This document shows positions 8,606-18,051 of a stretch of 64,000 bases of DNA, piece by piece. This DNA is from Micromonospora craniellae. Lineage in GTDB: Bacteria > Actinomycetota > Actinomycetes > Mycobacteriales > Micromonosporaceae. A model generated the notes under the pieces. The model was given only the letters and a program-made list of their open reading frames with translations, ran no database searches and was not told the DNA's origin. Where the stretch lies: assembly GCF_014764405.1 (NCBI RefSeq), contig NZ_CP061725.1:1-64000 (forward strand), read 5' to 3'. Numbering within the stretch: the first letter of the stretch is position 1; every line of letters starts with the position of its first letter. A program made the translations under genes and the position numbers.

Positions 8606-10268
8606 GTAAACATTCAGGGCCACTCCGGGTGGTGGCCGTGAGTGGCTGTCTGTGATTGACGGGCTGGGTCGATCTTGACGGTGTGTCGATGCGCGGCCGG
8701 GTGCGATCGATGTGTTGTGATCGGTGGGTGCCGGGCTTGGAGGAGTTGTCGCGCGAGGAGTTGATCGGACTCACGCGACGGCTGATCGTTCAGGTGGAAC
8801 AGTTGACCCAGGCGAACCGGGAGTTGACTGATCGGGTCGCGCGGTTGGAACGCCTGGTGTCGCGTAACAGTGGGAACTCGGGGATGCCGCCGTCGAAGGA
8901 TGATGATCCGGGACGGACGCCGCCGGCGGAGGTGTCCACGCCGGTGCCGGCAGCCGGTGCTGGTAAGCGGTCGCGGGGTAAGCAGCGGGGTGCGCCGGGT
9001 GCGCAGCTGTCCTGGTCACCGTTTCCGGACGGCATTGTGGATCATTTTCCGGGCGGGCCGTGTGGATGCGGATCGGATCTGGCATCGGCGGCTGATCTGG
9101 GGGTTTACGCCTCGCATCAGCAGGTCGATGTGCCGGCGATGACGGCGACGGTCACCCAGCATGATCGGCACGCGGTGCGCTGCGGGTGCGGGGCGATGCA
9201 CGTGGCGGCCCGCCCCGAGGGGGTGCCGGACGCAGGCGTCTCGTACGGGCCGAATCTTCAGGCGTGGTGCGTCTATCTGATGGTGGTGCACGCGATTCCG
9301 GTGGCCCGGTGCGCTGACCTGGTCGCCGCGTTGACCGGCTCGCGTCCGTCGGACGGGTTCGTCCACGCGTTGATCGGCCGGGCCGCGGCGGGGGTGGCCG
9401 AGTCGAACCGGATCATCCGCACGCTGATCGCCCTCGCGCATGTGGTCTCCTGCGACGAGACCCCGATCCGGGTCGGTGCCCGCAAGGTCAAGAAGTACCT
9501 TCTGGTCGCCTGCACCCGCCTCTACACCTGGTACCTGCTCGGTGACCGCAGCCTCGACACGTTCAAGGTGTTCGTCCTGCCGGACCTGACCGGGGTGGTC
9601 GTGCACGACCGTTACCAGAACTACGACGCGAAGATCTTCGCCCACCTGGTCCACCAACTCTGCGTAGCCCACCTGATCCGCGACTGTCAGGACGCCGCCG
9701 AGACCTACCCCGACGCGCACTGGCCGATCCAGATCCGCCAGGCGCTACAGGGACTCGTCCACGCCGCGAACCTCGCCCGCGCACAGAACCTGCCCGCGAT
9801 CGGCGAACACATCGCCGGCCCGCTGATCGACGCCTACCGGCACGGCGTGCGGATCGGGCTCAAGGAGGTCGCCCGGGTGGACGGCCGTAAACAGCCGAAA
9901 CACCGGGCACTGCTGGAAGACCTCCACGACCGAGAAGCCGACATCCTGCGATTCACCACCGACCTGCGCATCCCACCCACGTCGAACCAGGCCGAACGCG
10001 ACCTACGGCCCGCGAAGACCCAGCAGAAGATCTCCGGACGGCTCACCAGCGAGAAGGTCACCGAACACCGCTACGCCATCCGCGGTTACGTCTCCACAGT
10101 GACCAAACACGGCGCGGATGTCATGACCGCCATCCGCGACGCCATCCTCGGCCGACCCTGGACACCACCCGCCTGGGCACCCGGCTAACCCACCACGAGC
10201 AACGACCGCCACCACCCATCACACACTGCCACCAACGGCTACGTCATGGAGTGGCCCTGAATGCTTAC
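8606..10268 (+). mobile_element. IS66-family element F (second type)
   Basis: The ends are inverted repeats GTAARCATTCAGGGCCACTCC. The 8-bp flanks differ (CTTGAAAC on the left, GTCCGATC on the right). Both flanks are group II intron sequence, but from different intron positions and in opposite orientations. This is not a simple insertion. Two copies of this IS in two oppositely oriented introns probably recombined. Only one copy is in the window. Confidence 0.88.
8689..10188 (+). CDS. IS66-family transposase (element F)
   Basis: About 499 residues from the ATG at 8689; the frame is open further upstream and a GTG at 8728 is also possible. The order is a coiled coil (LIVQVEQLTQANRELTDRVARLE), the linker RNSGNSGMPPSKDD, a Cys-rich finger, the DDE core with VSCDETPIRVG and VVHDRYQNYD, and the terminal acid motif PPTSNQAERDLRPAKTQ. 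It is intact and clearly different from the 472-residue type. Confidence 0.88.
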   Translation: MRGRVRSMCCDRWVPGLEELSREELIGLTRRLIVQVEQLTQANRELTDRVARLERLVSRNSGNSGMPPSKDDDPGRTPPAEVSTPVPAAGAGKRSRGKQRGAPGAQLSWSPFPDGIVDHFPGGPCGCGSDLASAADLGVYASHQQVDVPAMTATVTQHDRHAVRCGCGAMHVAARPEGVPDAGVSYGPNLQAWCVYLMVVHAIPVARCADLVAALTGSRPSDGFVHALIGRAAAGVAESNRIIRTLIALAHVVSCDETPIRVGARKVKKYLLVACTRLYTWYLLGDRSLDTFKVFVLPDLTGVVVHDRYQNYDAKIFAHLVHQLCVAHLIRDCQDAAETYPDAHWPIQIRQALQGLVHAANLARAQNLPAIGEHIAGPLIDAYRHGVRIGLKEVARVDGRKQPKHRALLEDLHDREADILRFTTDLRIPPTSNQAERDLRPAKTQQKISGRLTSEKVTEHRYAIRGYVSTVTKHGADVMTAIRDAILGRPWTPPAWAPG

Positions 10269-11019
10269 GTCCGATCTCCCCGTTGATCGCCAACATTTTT
10301 CTGCACTACGGCTTCGACACCTGGATGGGCCGTGAGTTTCCCGGGGTCGGGTTCGAGCGGTTCGCAGACGATGTGGTGGTCCACTGCGTGACCGAACGTC
10401 AGGCGCAACAGGTGCGTCAGGCGATCGATCGTCGGTTCGCGGACATCGGGTTGCAGTTGCACCCCGACAAGACGCGCATCGTGTACTGCAAAGACGACCG
10501 GCGCCGTCTCGACTACGAGCTGGTGACGTTCACGTTCTGCGGGTACGCGTTTCGTCCCCGGAAGGCATGGGACAAGATCCGCGGAAGGGCCCGGACCGGG
10601 TTCCTACCCGCGGTTGCCCCGGGGAAGCTGACCGATATGAGCCGCAAGGTCGCGTCCTGGCGGCTACATCGACGCACGACCGGCAACCTGGCAGACCTCG
10701 CCGTAGAGGTCAACCCTGTCCTTCGGGGCTGGTTGAACTACTTCACCGTGTTTTACCCGAGCGCGGTCTACCCGATCGGCAAGCGCATCGATCGTCATCT
10801 GATGCGCTGGGCGAAGTGGAAGTACAAGCGACTCAAACGCAGCGACGACAGAGCTCGAGTATGGCTACGAGACGTCCGGCAACGGTCGCCCGACCTGTTC
10901 GCGCACTGGGCGATGCGGTACACGACCTGACAACCGAACGGCACGAGCCGGATGAGTCGAGAGGTTCACGTCCGGATCTGTGGGGGACGGCGGGTGAAAC
11001 TCCCGCCGTCTACCCGGCA
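10269..11019 (+). mobile_element. Group II intron, 3' half (copy 2), plus orientation
   Basis: These 751 bp repeat, in reverse complement, the stretch 5951-6701 with very few differences. They contain the C-terminal part of the reverse transcriptase and the intron 3' domains, ending in TCTACCCGGCA at 11019. The upstream half of the intron is missing: the sequence starts exactly at the IS66 element F terminus, within the reverse-transcriptase frame. Confidence 0.88.
10283..10930 (+). pseudogene. ltrA: Group II intron reverse transcriptase, C-terminal fragment
   Basis: The fragment begins in the conserved SPLIANIFLHYG segment, includes FADDVVVHC and ends in HWAMRYTT. About the first 200 residues are absent because IS66 element F replaced them. 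It therefore lacks the N-terminal RT motifs and the PQGG box. Confidence 0.88.
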
Positions 11020-11131
11020 GTCACGAACACCCGAGAGAAGCGCAGGGGTGCAGAGTTCGACGCTTCTGCTGTTGGCAGCCCAGGGCGAGATTCCTGGGTT
11101 CGACGCGGCGATCTTCGCCGACACCTCGGCA
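11020..11131 (+). pseudogene. PAPS-reductase-like fragment
   Basis: Immediately after the intron end, one frame encodes SAGVQSSTLLLLAAQGE, then DAAIFADT. This resembles the PP-loop and following strand of phosphoadenosine-phosphosulfate-reductase-type proteins (usual form SGGVQSST followed by FADTG), which use ATP to activate substrates. The resemblance ends after FADT, and no further domain is seen before the next gene. The N-terminus was removed by the intron and the C-terminus has decayed. The assignment rests on about 35 residues. Confidence 0.5.
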
Positions 11132-11231
11132 CTTTCCAGCCCCGCGTGGACGTGGAGCCAGCGAGGGCACGTCGCCGATCGAGCGACAAAACATTGCAAA
11201 CCGGAAACATGAATCCCTATCGAACGCCCTC

Positions 11232-12323
11232 TCAGATCGGCACCACGCCCTCCACCTCGGTGCCCATACCCGGGGTCGAGTACACGGTGACCGCCCCACC
11301 GACCGCGCCGACGCGGTCGCTGAGCCGGCCGAGCCCCGAATCCGGAGGCCGTGTGGCGGGGTCGAAGCCGGGTCCGTCGTCGCGCACGGAGAACCGCAGC
11401 CCCTGGTAGGTGTCGCTGAGCGTCACCGTGACGCCGGCTCCCGGGGCATGCTTGCGGGCGTTCGTCACGGCCTCCAGGCAGGCGTAGAAAACCGCCGTCT
11501 CCACCACGCGTGGATAGCGTCGCGCCGGCCCTTCGGGCAGTCGCAGGGTGATCCCCTCCTGCCCCCCGATCTCGGACTCCAGCGCGTGGCAGAGCCCGCC
11601 GGACAGCAGGCTGACCGGCAGGATGCCGCTCGCCGCGTCGTAGAGGACCCCCTCGGCCTGGGCGATCTGCTCGGCGAGCGTGCCGAGTTGCCGGGCGACG
11701 GCCTCCACGTTACCCACGGCCATCTGGTGCTCGATCAGGCCGACGGTGAGCCGGAGGTTGACAAGATGGTGCTGCGCGCCGTCGTGCAGGTTGCGCTCGA
11801 GCACGCGACGCTGCTCGTCCATCCGCGCCACCGTACGCCTGCGTGCCGACGCGGTCTCCTCGACGTACCCGAGCACCGCGTCCAGCTCACGTCGAAGCGT
11901 GGCCGCCAGGCCGGCCGCGTCCAGGATCGGTCCCAGCACGACCAGAATGTCCTTGAGAATCCGCCGCCGGGGACCGACCGGCATGATCAGCGGCGCGGAG
12001 AACGCCCACCAGCCCACGAGTTCCCCGGCGAAGCGCACCTCGTGGATGCGCATGCCGGGCGGTGGTAGCCAGTCCCCCGCGCCGGCGGTCTCGGCGCTCC
12101 ACCCGGACCAGCGGATCGCGTCTCGGAAGGGGTCGCCGACGTCCTGACGCGCCGGCCCACGTGCGGCGGGGGCGATCCGGCAGTCGCGTAACCCCGCTCC
12201 GTCGCCGATCTCGCGTGCCACGGCGGTCAGGTCAGGCGCTGCCGATGGCCCGGCCACGACCTGGCTGGCGGCCACGATCCGGCGGATCACGGCGTCGCGG
12301 TCCCACGAAGGTTCGCTCGCCAT
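11232..12323 (-). CDS. Two-component sensor histidine kinase (NarL/LiaS type)
   Basis: The chosen start is the ATG at 12323 (MASEPSWD), preceded by GAGGGG that overlaps the end of the upstream regulator. The protein is about 363 residues with no clear transmembrane segment. A variable N-terminal sensor is followed by the HisKA_3 motif ERNLHDGAQHHLVNLRL with the phospho-accepting His, an N box (EAVTNARKHAPG) and ATP-lid glycines (VRDDGPGFDP, SGLGRLSDRV). It would phosphorylate the response regulator encoded one base upstream. The signal is unknown; the lack of membrane segments suggests a cytoplasmic cue. Confidence 0.88.
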   Translation of the reverse strand: MASEPSWDRDAVIRRIVAASQVVAGPSAAPDLTAVAREIGDGAGLRDCRIAPAARGPARQDVGDPFRDAIRWSGWSAETAGAGDWLPPPGMRIHEVRFAGELVGWWAFSAPLIMPVGPRRRILKDILVVLGPILDAAGLAATLRRELDAVLGYVEETASARRRTVARMDEQRRVLERNLHDGAQHHLVNLRLTVGLIEHQMAVGNVEAVARQLGTLAEQIAQAEGVLYDAASGILPVSLLSGGLCHALESEIGGQEGITLRLPEGPARRYPRVVETAVFYACLEAVTNARKHAPGAGVTVTLSDTYQGLRFSVRDDGPGFDPATRPPDSGLGRLSDRVGAVGGAVTVYSTPGMGTEVEGVVPI

Positions 12324-12324
12324 G

Positions 12325-12999
12325 TCACCCCTCGATCTGCCGCGCACGGAGGTAAGAGATCACCGCGAGTACCCGTCGGTGGTAGGCCGCGATGTCAGCG
12401 GAAAGCCCCAGCTTCGCGAAGATCGACGCCGCGTGCTTCTCCACCGTCTTCGTCGACAGAAAGAGAGCGTCCGCGATTCCGGCGTTGGACCGCCCCTCCG
12501 CCATCAGGCGGAGTACGTCCATCTCGCGGCTGGTCAGCCGGCGAAGACCGTCACCGTCACCGGCACCGGCTCCCGGCAGCTGGTTCACCAGCTGTTGCGC
12601 AATCTCCGGCTCGATCACCACCTCGCCCTCGGCGACCCGACGCAGGGTGTCACCGAGAGCCTCGACGTTCACGATGCGGTCCTTCAGCCGGTACCCGATC
12701 CGCTCCGTCCCGATCTTGAGCATCCGCATCAGATAGTGCGACTCGGCGTAGTTGGACAGCAGCAGAACGCCCACGTCCGGATGGCGCTGCCGCACTGTCG
12801 CGGCCGTGGCGAGTCCTCCCTCAGGCTCCGGTGACATCCGGATGTCCAGGATCGCCACGTCGGCCCGTGCCCCGTCCAACAGGTCGAGGGCGTCCTCGCC
12901 GTTCGTCGCCCACCCCACCACGTCGAATCCGGCCGCGCGCAGCAGCATGATCAGGCCCTCCCGGAACAAGGCCGAATCCTCGACGACGGCTACCCGCAT
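12325..12999 (-). CDS. LuxR-family two-component response regulator
   Basis: The receiver domain starts with MRVAVVEDSALFREG and has the phospho-acceptor Asp in VAILDIRM. The effector is a LuxR-type helix-turn-helix, LTSREMDVLRLMAEGRSN through STKTVEKHAASIFAKLGL. The start at 12999 puts the receiver motif at the N-terminus; a longer frame to 13038 adds 13 atypical residues. The stop lies one base from the kinase start, so the two genes are translationally linked. The usual YLLKDR of the family is YRLKDR here. Confidence 0.9.
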   Translation of the reverse strand: MRVAVVEDSALFREGLIMLLRAAGFDVVGWATNGEDALDLLDGARADVAILDIRMSPEPEGGLATAATVRQRHPDVGVLLLSNYAESHYLMRMLKIGTERIGYRLKDRIVNVEALGDTLRRVAEGEVVIEPEIAQQLVNQLPGAGAGDGDGLRRLTSREMDVLRLMAEGRSNAGIADALFLSTKTVEKHAASIFAKLGLSADIAAYHRRVLAVISYLRARQIEG

Positions 13000-13176
13000 T
13001 GCCCTGTCCACCCACCCGATCGCCCAGCCGGCACGCAATCAACCAACCGTATACCTGCGCACGGATCGCCCTACCGGGTCCTGAGCCACACGTTGCGGGC
13101 CCGCAGATCGGAGCAGCGTTCATCCACTCTGGATGGTGGCTGGTCGACGCGGTCGGTACAGTGGCACCAGTTCGTG

Positions 13177-14868
13177 TCACGGGGATCGGGAGAGCTGCCC
13201 CAGTCGCGCGACCAGTCCTTCGGCGGACCTTGCCAGCAGCCGGCCGGCCGCTTGCGCACGCGGCCCCGAGGCGGGAGAGGACGCCCACCCGCGCCAGCGG
13301 GCGACCTGCCTCAGCGCGGCCACCCGCTGTTCGTCCGATGTAGCCGCCTCCGCCAGGCCCAACCGCGTCGGAATGGCGGTCCCGTTCTCACCGAGCAGCC
13401 GTAACGCGTCCACGGCGGTGGGCGCGTCCATGCTCAGCGTTCCCGACCTGATCTCGTGCGCCAGCATCTGCTCGTTCACCTCGTGAGCGCTGGCGCGCAC
13501 CCGCTCGTACTCGTACCGCAGCCATCCCTCCGGGTCGCGCCGGGTAACCGCGTCGAGGACGGCGAAGGCCTCGGCGACACCCGCGAGGGGCGGCGCCGGT
13601 GCCGGCTCAGCCACCGCTCCCGTCCCCTCGATGAGCCTCAGCACCTGGCCGAGCCGGCGTCGCTCGTCCTCCTCGACGACCTCGACGGCGGCGTGCACCA
13701 GACCTCGCACCCGGCTGACCAGGTCGACCGGGGTTCCGGTGTGGCCCGACTTGACCGCCGTCCGGCAGCCGGTCACGACCCTCGGCGGCGCGCTCGGCGC
13801 GAGATGCGTCGGCAACCGCAGGTACACCGTGACGCCGTCCGGCCCGGTGCGGTGCGCCAGCGAGCCGCCGAGCGCGGTCAGCCGGTCATATGCCGCCGGC
13901 AGCACGCTGCGCAGCTTGTCCAGGGTGGCGGCGCCAGGGTCGGCCACGGTCACGACAGCTTCCCCGTCCGGCACCTGCAACCGCACCGTGACCGGCCTTC
14001 CGGGTGCCGCCTCATCCGCCAGTGCCCGCAGGACCTCAGCGGCGGCCCAGTACAGGCTCGTCTCCACCTCCCGGGCCATGCCCCCGCCCGGGTCACCGTG
14101 CACCTGCACCGCCCGTGGCAGCGAGGCCGCGAGTTCGACGAGCGCGGCCAGCATCCCCCGGTCGTACAACACGTGCGGATGGATGCCACGCACCGTGGTG
14201 CGTAGCCGCTCGATCAGGTCGTCCAGCGCACCACGCACCTCGGCCAAGGCGGCCTGTTCGTCGGGGGTGGCACTCGTCCCCGGGGCGCGTCCTCGGCGGT
14301 CCTGCCGCATCCGGCGCACCTGGTCGCCGAGACCGGCCAGGTCGTCGCCGCCGAACGAGACGATCTCGGCGACGATCCGTCGGCTCTCCATATCAGCGGC
14401 GTAGGTCAGTCGCTCGTGCGAGGCCGCGAGCGCCGCGGCCACCTGGTTCGTCTCGTCGATCCGGCGGCGTAGGTGGTCGCGCAGTTGCGGGCCGCGCAGC
14501 AGCAGTGCGACGAAGGTGGCCGCGTCGCGGGCACTGACCCGTTGCCACGCGCTCAACGGCTCGCGGCCCGGCAGGTGGAACAGCACGACCGCACCGCGCT
14601 CCACCTCACCATCGAGCGCCGGGACCACCGCAGCGACATCGGCCATGCTGTGTAGGGCGTCGACTCCCAGCACGCGATCCGGGCCGATCGCGCCGTCACC
14701 GTTGTCGGCCACCCGATGCAGCCAACCGTCGGTCCGCCGCGACCAGACCGACGCGGGACGCCGGCCGACGATGGCGTTCAGGATCCCGGTGAACGCATCG
14801 CCGAGCTCCGCATCCGTCTGGGCGACGGCACCGAGCAGTGTGTCCATCGTCGACGGTGGGTTGCCCAT
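13177..14868 (-). CDS. Histidine-kinase-like protein without the usual His, with C-terminal extension
   Basis: The 563 residues start at an ATG with GGAGG four bases upstream. Residues ~1-130 look like a GAF-type sensor. At the position of the dimerisation box, where kinases read ESRRIxRDLHDG, this protein reads ESRRIVAEIVSFGGDD, with no His. A degenerate ATPase domain follows (ALAELAAS-type helix; VTVADPGAATLDKL in place of DNGxG). After residue ~360 comes a ~200-residue helical domain with no recognised family. The protein is likely a pseudokinase or an ATP-binding scaffold. It is divergent from the Hsp70-lectin gene and may share its promoter. Confidence 0.6.
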   Translation of the reverse strand: MGNPPSTMDTLLGAVAQTDAELGDAFTGILNAIVGRRPASVWSRRTDGWLHRVADNGDGAIGPDRVLGVDALHSMADVAAVVPALDGEVERGAVVLFHLPGREPLSAWQRVSARDAATFVALLLRGPQLRDHLRRRIDETNQVAAALAASHERLTYAADMESRRIVAEIVSFGGDDLAGLGDQVRRMRQDRRGRAPGTSATPDEQAALAEVRGALDDLIERLRTTVRGIHPHVLYDRGMLAALVELAASLPRAVQVHGDPGGGMAREVETSLYWAAAEVLRALADEAAPGRPVTVRLQVPDGEAVVTVADPGAATLDKLRSVLPAAYDRLTALGGSLAHRTGPDGVTVYLRLPTHLAPSAPPRVVTGCRTAVKSGHTGTPVDLVSRVRGLVHAAVEVVEEDERRRLGQVLRLIEGTGAVAEPAPAPPLAGVAEAFAVLDAVTRRDPEGWLRYEYERVRASAHEVNEQMLAHEIRSGTLSMDAPTAVDALRLLGENGTAIPTRLGLAEAATSDEQRVAALRQVARWRGWASSPASGPRAQAAGRLLARSAEGLVARLGQLSRSP

Positions 14869-15031
14869 GCTGCCTCCGTCTGGTTGGATGCGCCCGTTGC
14901 CTGGAGATTATCGTCCCGTCGGTAACCTCTGTACCACCCCGGCTGAACCACGGCAGCCGTGACAGCGTGCTTCATCGGAGGGCTGACCGTGCCCGCCGGT
15001 GCCGGCCCAGCCCGTGCTCAGTGGAGGTGTG
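14869..15031 (+). promoter_or_regulatory. Divergent intergenic region between the pseudokinase and Hsp70-lectin genes
   Basis: These 163 bp separate two divergent starts, each with a good ribosome-binding site (GGAGG on both sides). Both promoters must lie here or overlap it. No clear palindrome or consensus -35/-10 pair could be assigned by eye. Confidence 0.5.
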
Positions 15032-16951
15032 ATGGCCTACGGCCTCGGAATCGACGTCGGGACGACCTTCACCGCCGCCGCGCTCGCATACGACACCCAC
15101 GCCGAGATGCTCACACTGGGCGACACGGCGCTCGTCGCCCCCTCGGTGGTGTTCGCCGGCCGCGACGGGCGGCTGCTGACGGGCGACGTCGCGGTCCGCG
15201 CCGCCGAGGCTGAGCCCGGCCGCGCCATCCACGAGTTCAAGCGGCGGCTCGGTGACCCGACCCCCATCGTGCTCGGCGAGCGCGGGTACGCCCCCACCGA
15301 GCTGATCGCCGCCGTGGTCCGGGACGTGGTGGACAAGGCCCGCGCGGCTACCGGCGAGCAGCCCGGGGCGGTCGTGCTGACCTGCCCGGCGATCTGGGGG
15401 CCGTACCGGCTGGAGCAGTTCACCGAGGTCGCCACCATGGCCAGTCTCGACGTGTCGCGGGTGGTGACCGAACCCGAGGCGGCCGCGACGTTCTACCTGT
15501 CGAGCAACGCGACACCGCCGGACGCGCTGTTGGCGGTCTACGACCTCGGTGGCGGCACCTTCGACACCGCCGTGATCCGGTCCCATGACGACCGCGCCGA
15601 GCTTCTCGGCAACGCCGAAGGGGTCGACGGCACCGGCGGGATGGATCTCGACCAAGTGGTGCTCGCCATGGTCGACGAGCAGTTGGACGGCGCGGTGAGC
15701 CGGCTCGTCGGGAGCGATCCCGCAGAGGCGGCGGTGCTGGCCCGACTGCGGACGGACGCCGTACGGGCCAAGGAGTCGCTGTCCAGCGAGTCAGCGGTGG
15801 TGATGGCGTTCTTCCTCACCGACGGACCGCACGAGGTCCGCCTGACCCGGCCGGAGTTCGAGCACCGGATCGCACCGCTGCTGGCACCGACCATCGACGC
15901 GGTGCGACGGGCGCTCGACTCGGCCGGGCTGGAGGCCACCGACCTGGACGCGATCCTGCTCAGTGGCGGCTCGTCACGCGTGCCGCTGGTGCTGACGCGG
16001 CTGTCGGAGGAGTTCGGCCGCCCGGTGCTCTCGGTCGGCCACCCCAAACACGTGGTCGCCCTCGGTGCCGCGATGCTTGCCTACCGCGCGTTTCAGGAGC
16101 ACGGCTCCAGCGCCGCGTGCACCGACCCCGATCCTGCAGAGGCACCGCGCCCGTCGGTGCGGGGGCCGGCGTGGCAACATGCCGCGCGGCTCGCGACGTC
16201 GCGGGCCGGCCGGTTCCGGGTCACCCGCCGAACGCTGGTCGCCTCGCTGAGTGTCCTCACGGTGCTGGGCCTGATGGCCGGTGTCGTCTGGTGGGACGGC
16301 AGCGGGACCGGCGGCCAGCGGGACGGCGCGTCGTTGGCGTCGACCGCGTCGCCGACGAACGCGCCGCCGTCGACGGCGTCGGCACCGGCCGCGTCGGCGC
16401 CGGCGCGGCCGGCGTCGACGGCGTCGGGCACACCCGCGCCAGCGGCCGACAATCTGACCGGGCAGACGTGCGCCGCCATCGGTCCGACGTGGAGCGCCGG
16501 CTACGGGAGCCTGACCTCCTACCCCGGCTCAAGCCCCGCCGAGGTGCGCCGCGGTTCCCACGAGGGGCACGAGGTGCTGCTCGTCCGGCCGTCGTCGCAA
16601 CTCGATCGCCGCAGCATCCGCGGCAACGGGTACATCCGGATCGGTCACGCCTATCTCGTCATGGAGGCCAGCGGCGACCTCCTTCTGTACCGCAGCCCGC
16701 AGCATCTGGCGGCCGGATCAGCCTGTGCCGCTTGGCGCACCGGCACCGGCGGGAACCCCGGTGCCTACCTTCGCTTCCAACCCGACGGCAACCTCGTCGT
16801 CTACGCTCCGGACGGTAGGGTGCTCTGGGCCTCGCGGACGTGTTGTGATGGCTCCGTCGACGCCTTGGCAGTCCGCGCCGACGGCAACCTGCTCCTCGTC
16901 AACCAGTCGTCCGGACGCGTGCACTGGACGACGGGGACCGCAGCCGGGTGA
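15032..16951 (+). CDS. Hsp70-like ATPase with membrane anchor and extracellular B-lectin domain
   Basis: The 639 residues start at ATG 15032, preceded by GGAGG. Residues ~1-350 form an actin/Hsp70 ATPase: phosphate-1 loop GLGIDVGTTFTAAAL, phosphate-2 loop VYDLGGGTFDTAVI and adenosine motif LLSGGSSRVPLVL. The peptide-binding domain of DnaK is absent. A hydrophobic helix follows at about residues 400-420 (SLSVLTVLGLMAGVVWW), then a long Ala/Ser/Thr/Pro linker. The final ~110 residues have repeats like bulb-type (D-mannose) lectins: YLRFQPDGNLVVYAPDG and LAVRADGNLLLVNQSSG. The predicted layout is a cytoplasmic ATPase, one membrane pass and an external sugar-binding head. Confidence 0.8.
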   Translation: MAYGLGIDVGTTFTAAALAYDTHAEMLTLGDTALVAPSVVFAGRDGRLLTGDVAVRAAEAEPGRAIHEFKRRLGDPTPIVLGERGYAPTELIAAVVRDVVDKARAATGEQPGAVVLTCPAIWGPYRLEQFTEVATMASLDVSRVVTEPEAAATFYLSSNATPPDALLAVYDLGGGTFDTAVIRSHDDRAELLGNAEGVDGTGGMDLDQVVLAMVDEQLDGAVSRLVGSDPAEAAVLARLRTDAVRAKESLSSESAVVMAFFLTDGPHEVRLTRPEFEHRIAPLLAPTIDAVRRALDSAGLEATDLDAILLSGGSSRVPLVLTRLSEEFGRPVLSVGHPKHVVALGAAMLAYRAFQEHGSSAACTDPDPAEAPRPSVRGPAWQHAARLATSRAGRFRVTRRTLVASLSVLTVLGLMAGVVWWDGSGTGGQRDGASLASTASPTNAPPSTASAPAASAPARPASTASGTPAPAADNLTGQTCAAIGPTWSAGYGSLTSYPGSSPAEVRRGSHEGHEVLLVRPSSQLDRRSIRGNGYIRIGHAYLVMEASGDLLLYRSPQHLAAGSACAAWRTGTGGNPGAYLRFQPDGNLVVYAPDGRVLWASRTCCDGSVDALAVRADGNLLLVNQSSGRVHWTTGTAAG

Positions 16952-17507
16952 TCCCGCTCCGGTACGCCACCTCGCCGTCCCGGTGTGTCGGTCCAGGCCG
17001 CTGCACAGGGTGGTCACGAACAGCTCTGCGTCTCGCTGGATCCGCCGCTCACCGCAGTTCCGGTCGGTGGACGGTGTCGGCGTACAGGTTCAAGTGCACA
17101 GGCGCGTACGGCTGAATGTGCAGAGCTCGCCGTACCAGCCCGGATCCCATAAGATGATTCAGGCCATCGACGTCCATCAGCGTGGCCGCTGGCCCTGCCC
17201 CACGCAGTCCAGCTGCGGCGCGGAGCGTGTCCTCGTGGACAGGCTCGCCTGATCCGCCCGAGTGCCGGTGAGCGTGCTGCGGCGAATCGGGACCAAGCCG
17301 ACCCGCACCGCAGCCGCGCAGCGGCGAGGAGGGGAAGCCGCGCGGTAGGGCCTTTCTGGGCCAAGCGGCTGCGACGGGCAGGACTGCGTGCGCCGCATCC
17401 GCGATCTTGAGCAGCGACCTGTGCAAGATCAGCTGTACCCAGCTCTGCACTCCAACGCGTACCCCGACACCTGGCACCACGGCCGTACGCGGTCCTCCGA
17501 CCCTCAA
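16952..17507. other. Stretch with no confident gene
   Basis: Open frames exist on the minus strand (for example 17049-17507) but none has a recognisable domain or codon pattern that I trust. The stretch lies between the Hsp70-lectin stop and the response-regulator remnant and may be decayed coding DNA. Confidence 0.4.
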
Positions 17508-17890
17508 TCAATGCTGGCTCCGCAGGTGGGTGAGAACGGCGAGGACCCGCCGGTTCGTGTCGTCGCTAACCGGCAGGTGCAACTTGGCGAGGACGCTGCC
17601 GATGTGCTTGCCTACAGCCGCCTCGGTCAGCACGAGGATCCGGGCGATCGCGGCGTTCGAGTGGCCCTCAGCGACCAACGCCAACACCTCGCGTTCGCGA
17701 GGCGACAGGTGGCCGAGTGGGTCGCGACCGCGCAGCATCAGCTGGCGCACCACCTCGGGGTCGACGACCGTGCCACCCCCGGCCACGCGCCGCAGCATCT
17801 CCGCGAACTCCGCGACGTCGGCGACGCGGTCCTTGAGTAGATAGCCGATGGCCCGGCCCTGACCCAAGCCGAGCAGCTCGCTGGCATAGC
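17508..17890 (-). pseudogene. LuxR-type response regulator, C-terminal remnant
   Basis: The remnant includes the end of a receiver domain (SYASELLGLGQGRAIGYLLKDRV) and a complete LuxR helix-turn-helix (LSPREREVLALVAEGHSN). The phospho-acceptor region and the start are missing. Upstream the sequence changes abruptly into unrelated material and an ISL3 transposase fragment. An internal ATG at 17867 could still produce a stand-alone DNA-binding domain of 119 residues. Confidence 0.75.
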
Positions 17891-18051
17891 TGTGCTACAC
17901 ATCCTCGCTGAGCGCGAAGCTGACTTGCGCCTGCCAGGTCGGCGCACTTGTGCGGGCCTACAGCTCGTCTCGCTGGCTGCGGAGTCGGGTGGGCAGGCTG
18001 ATGGTGTCGTCGTGGGGTTCGGCGTCGATGTCGGCGAGGGCTTTGGTGAGG

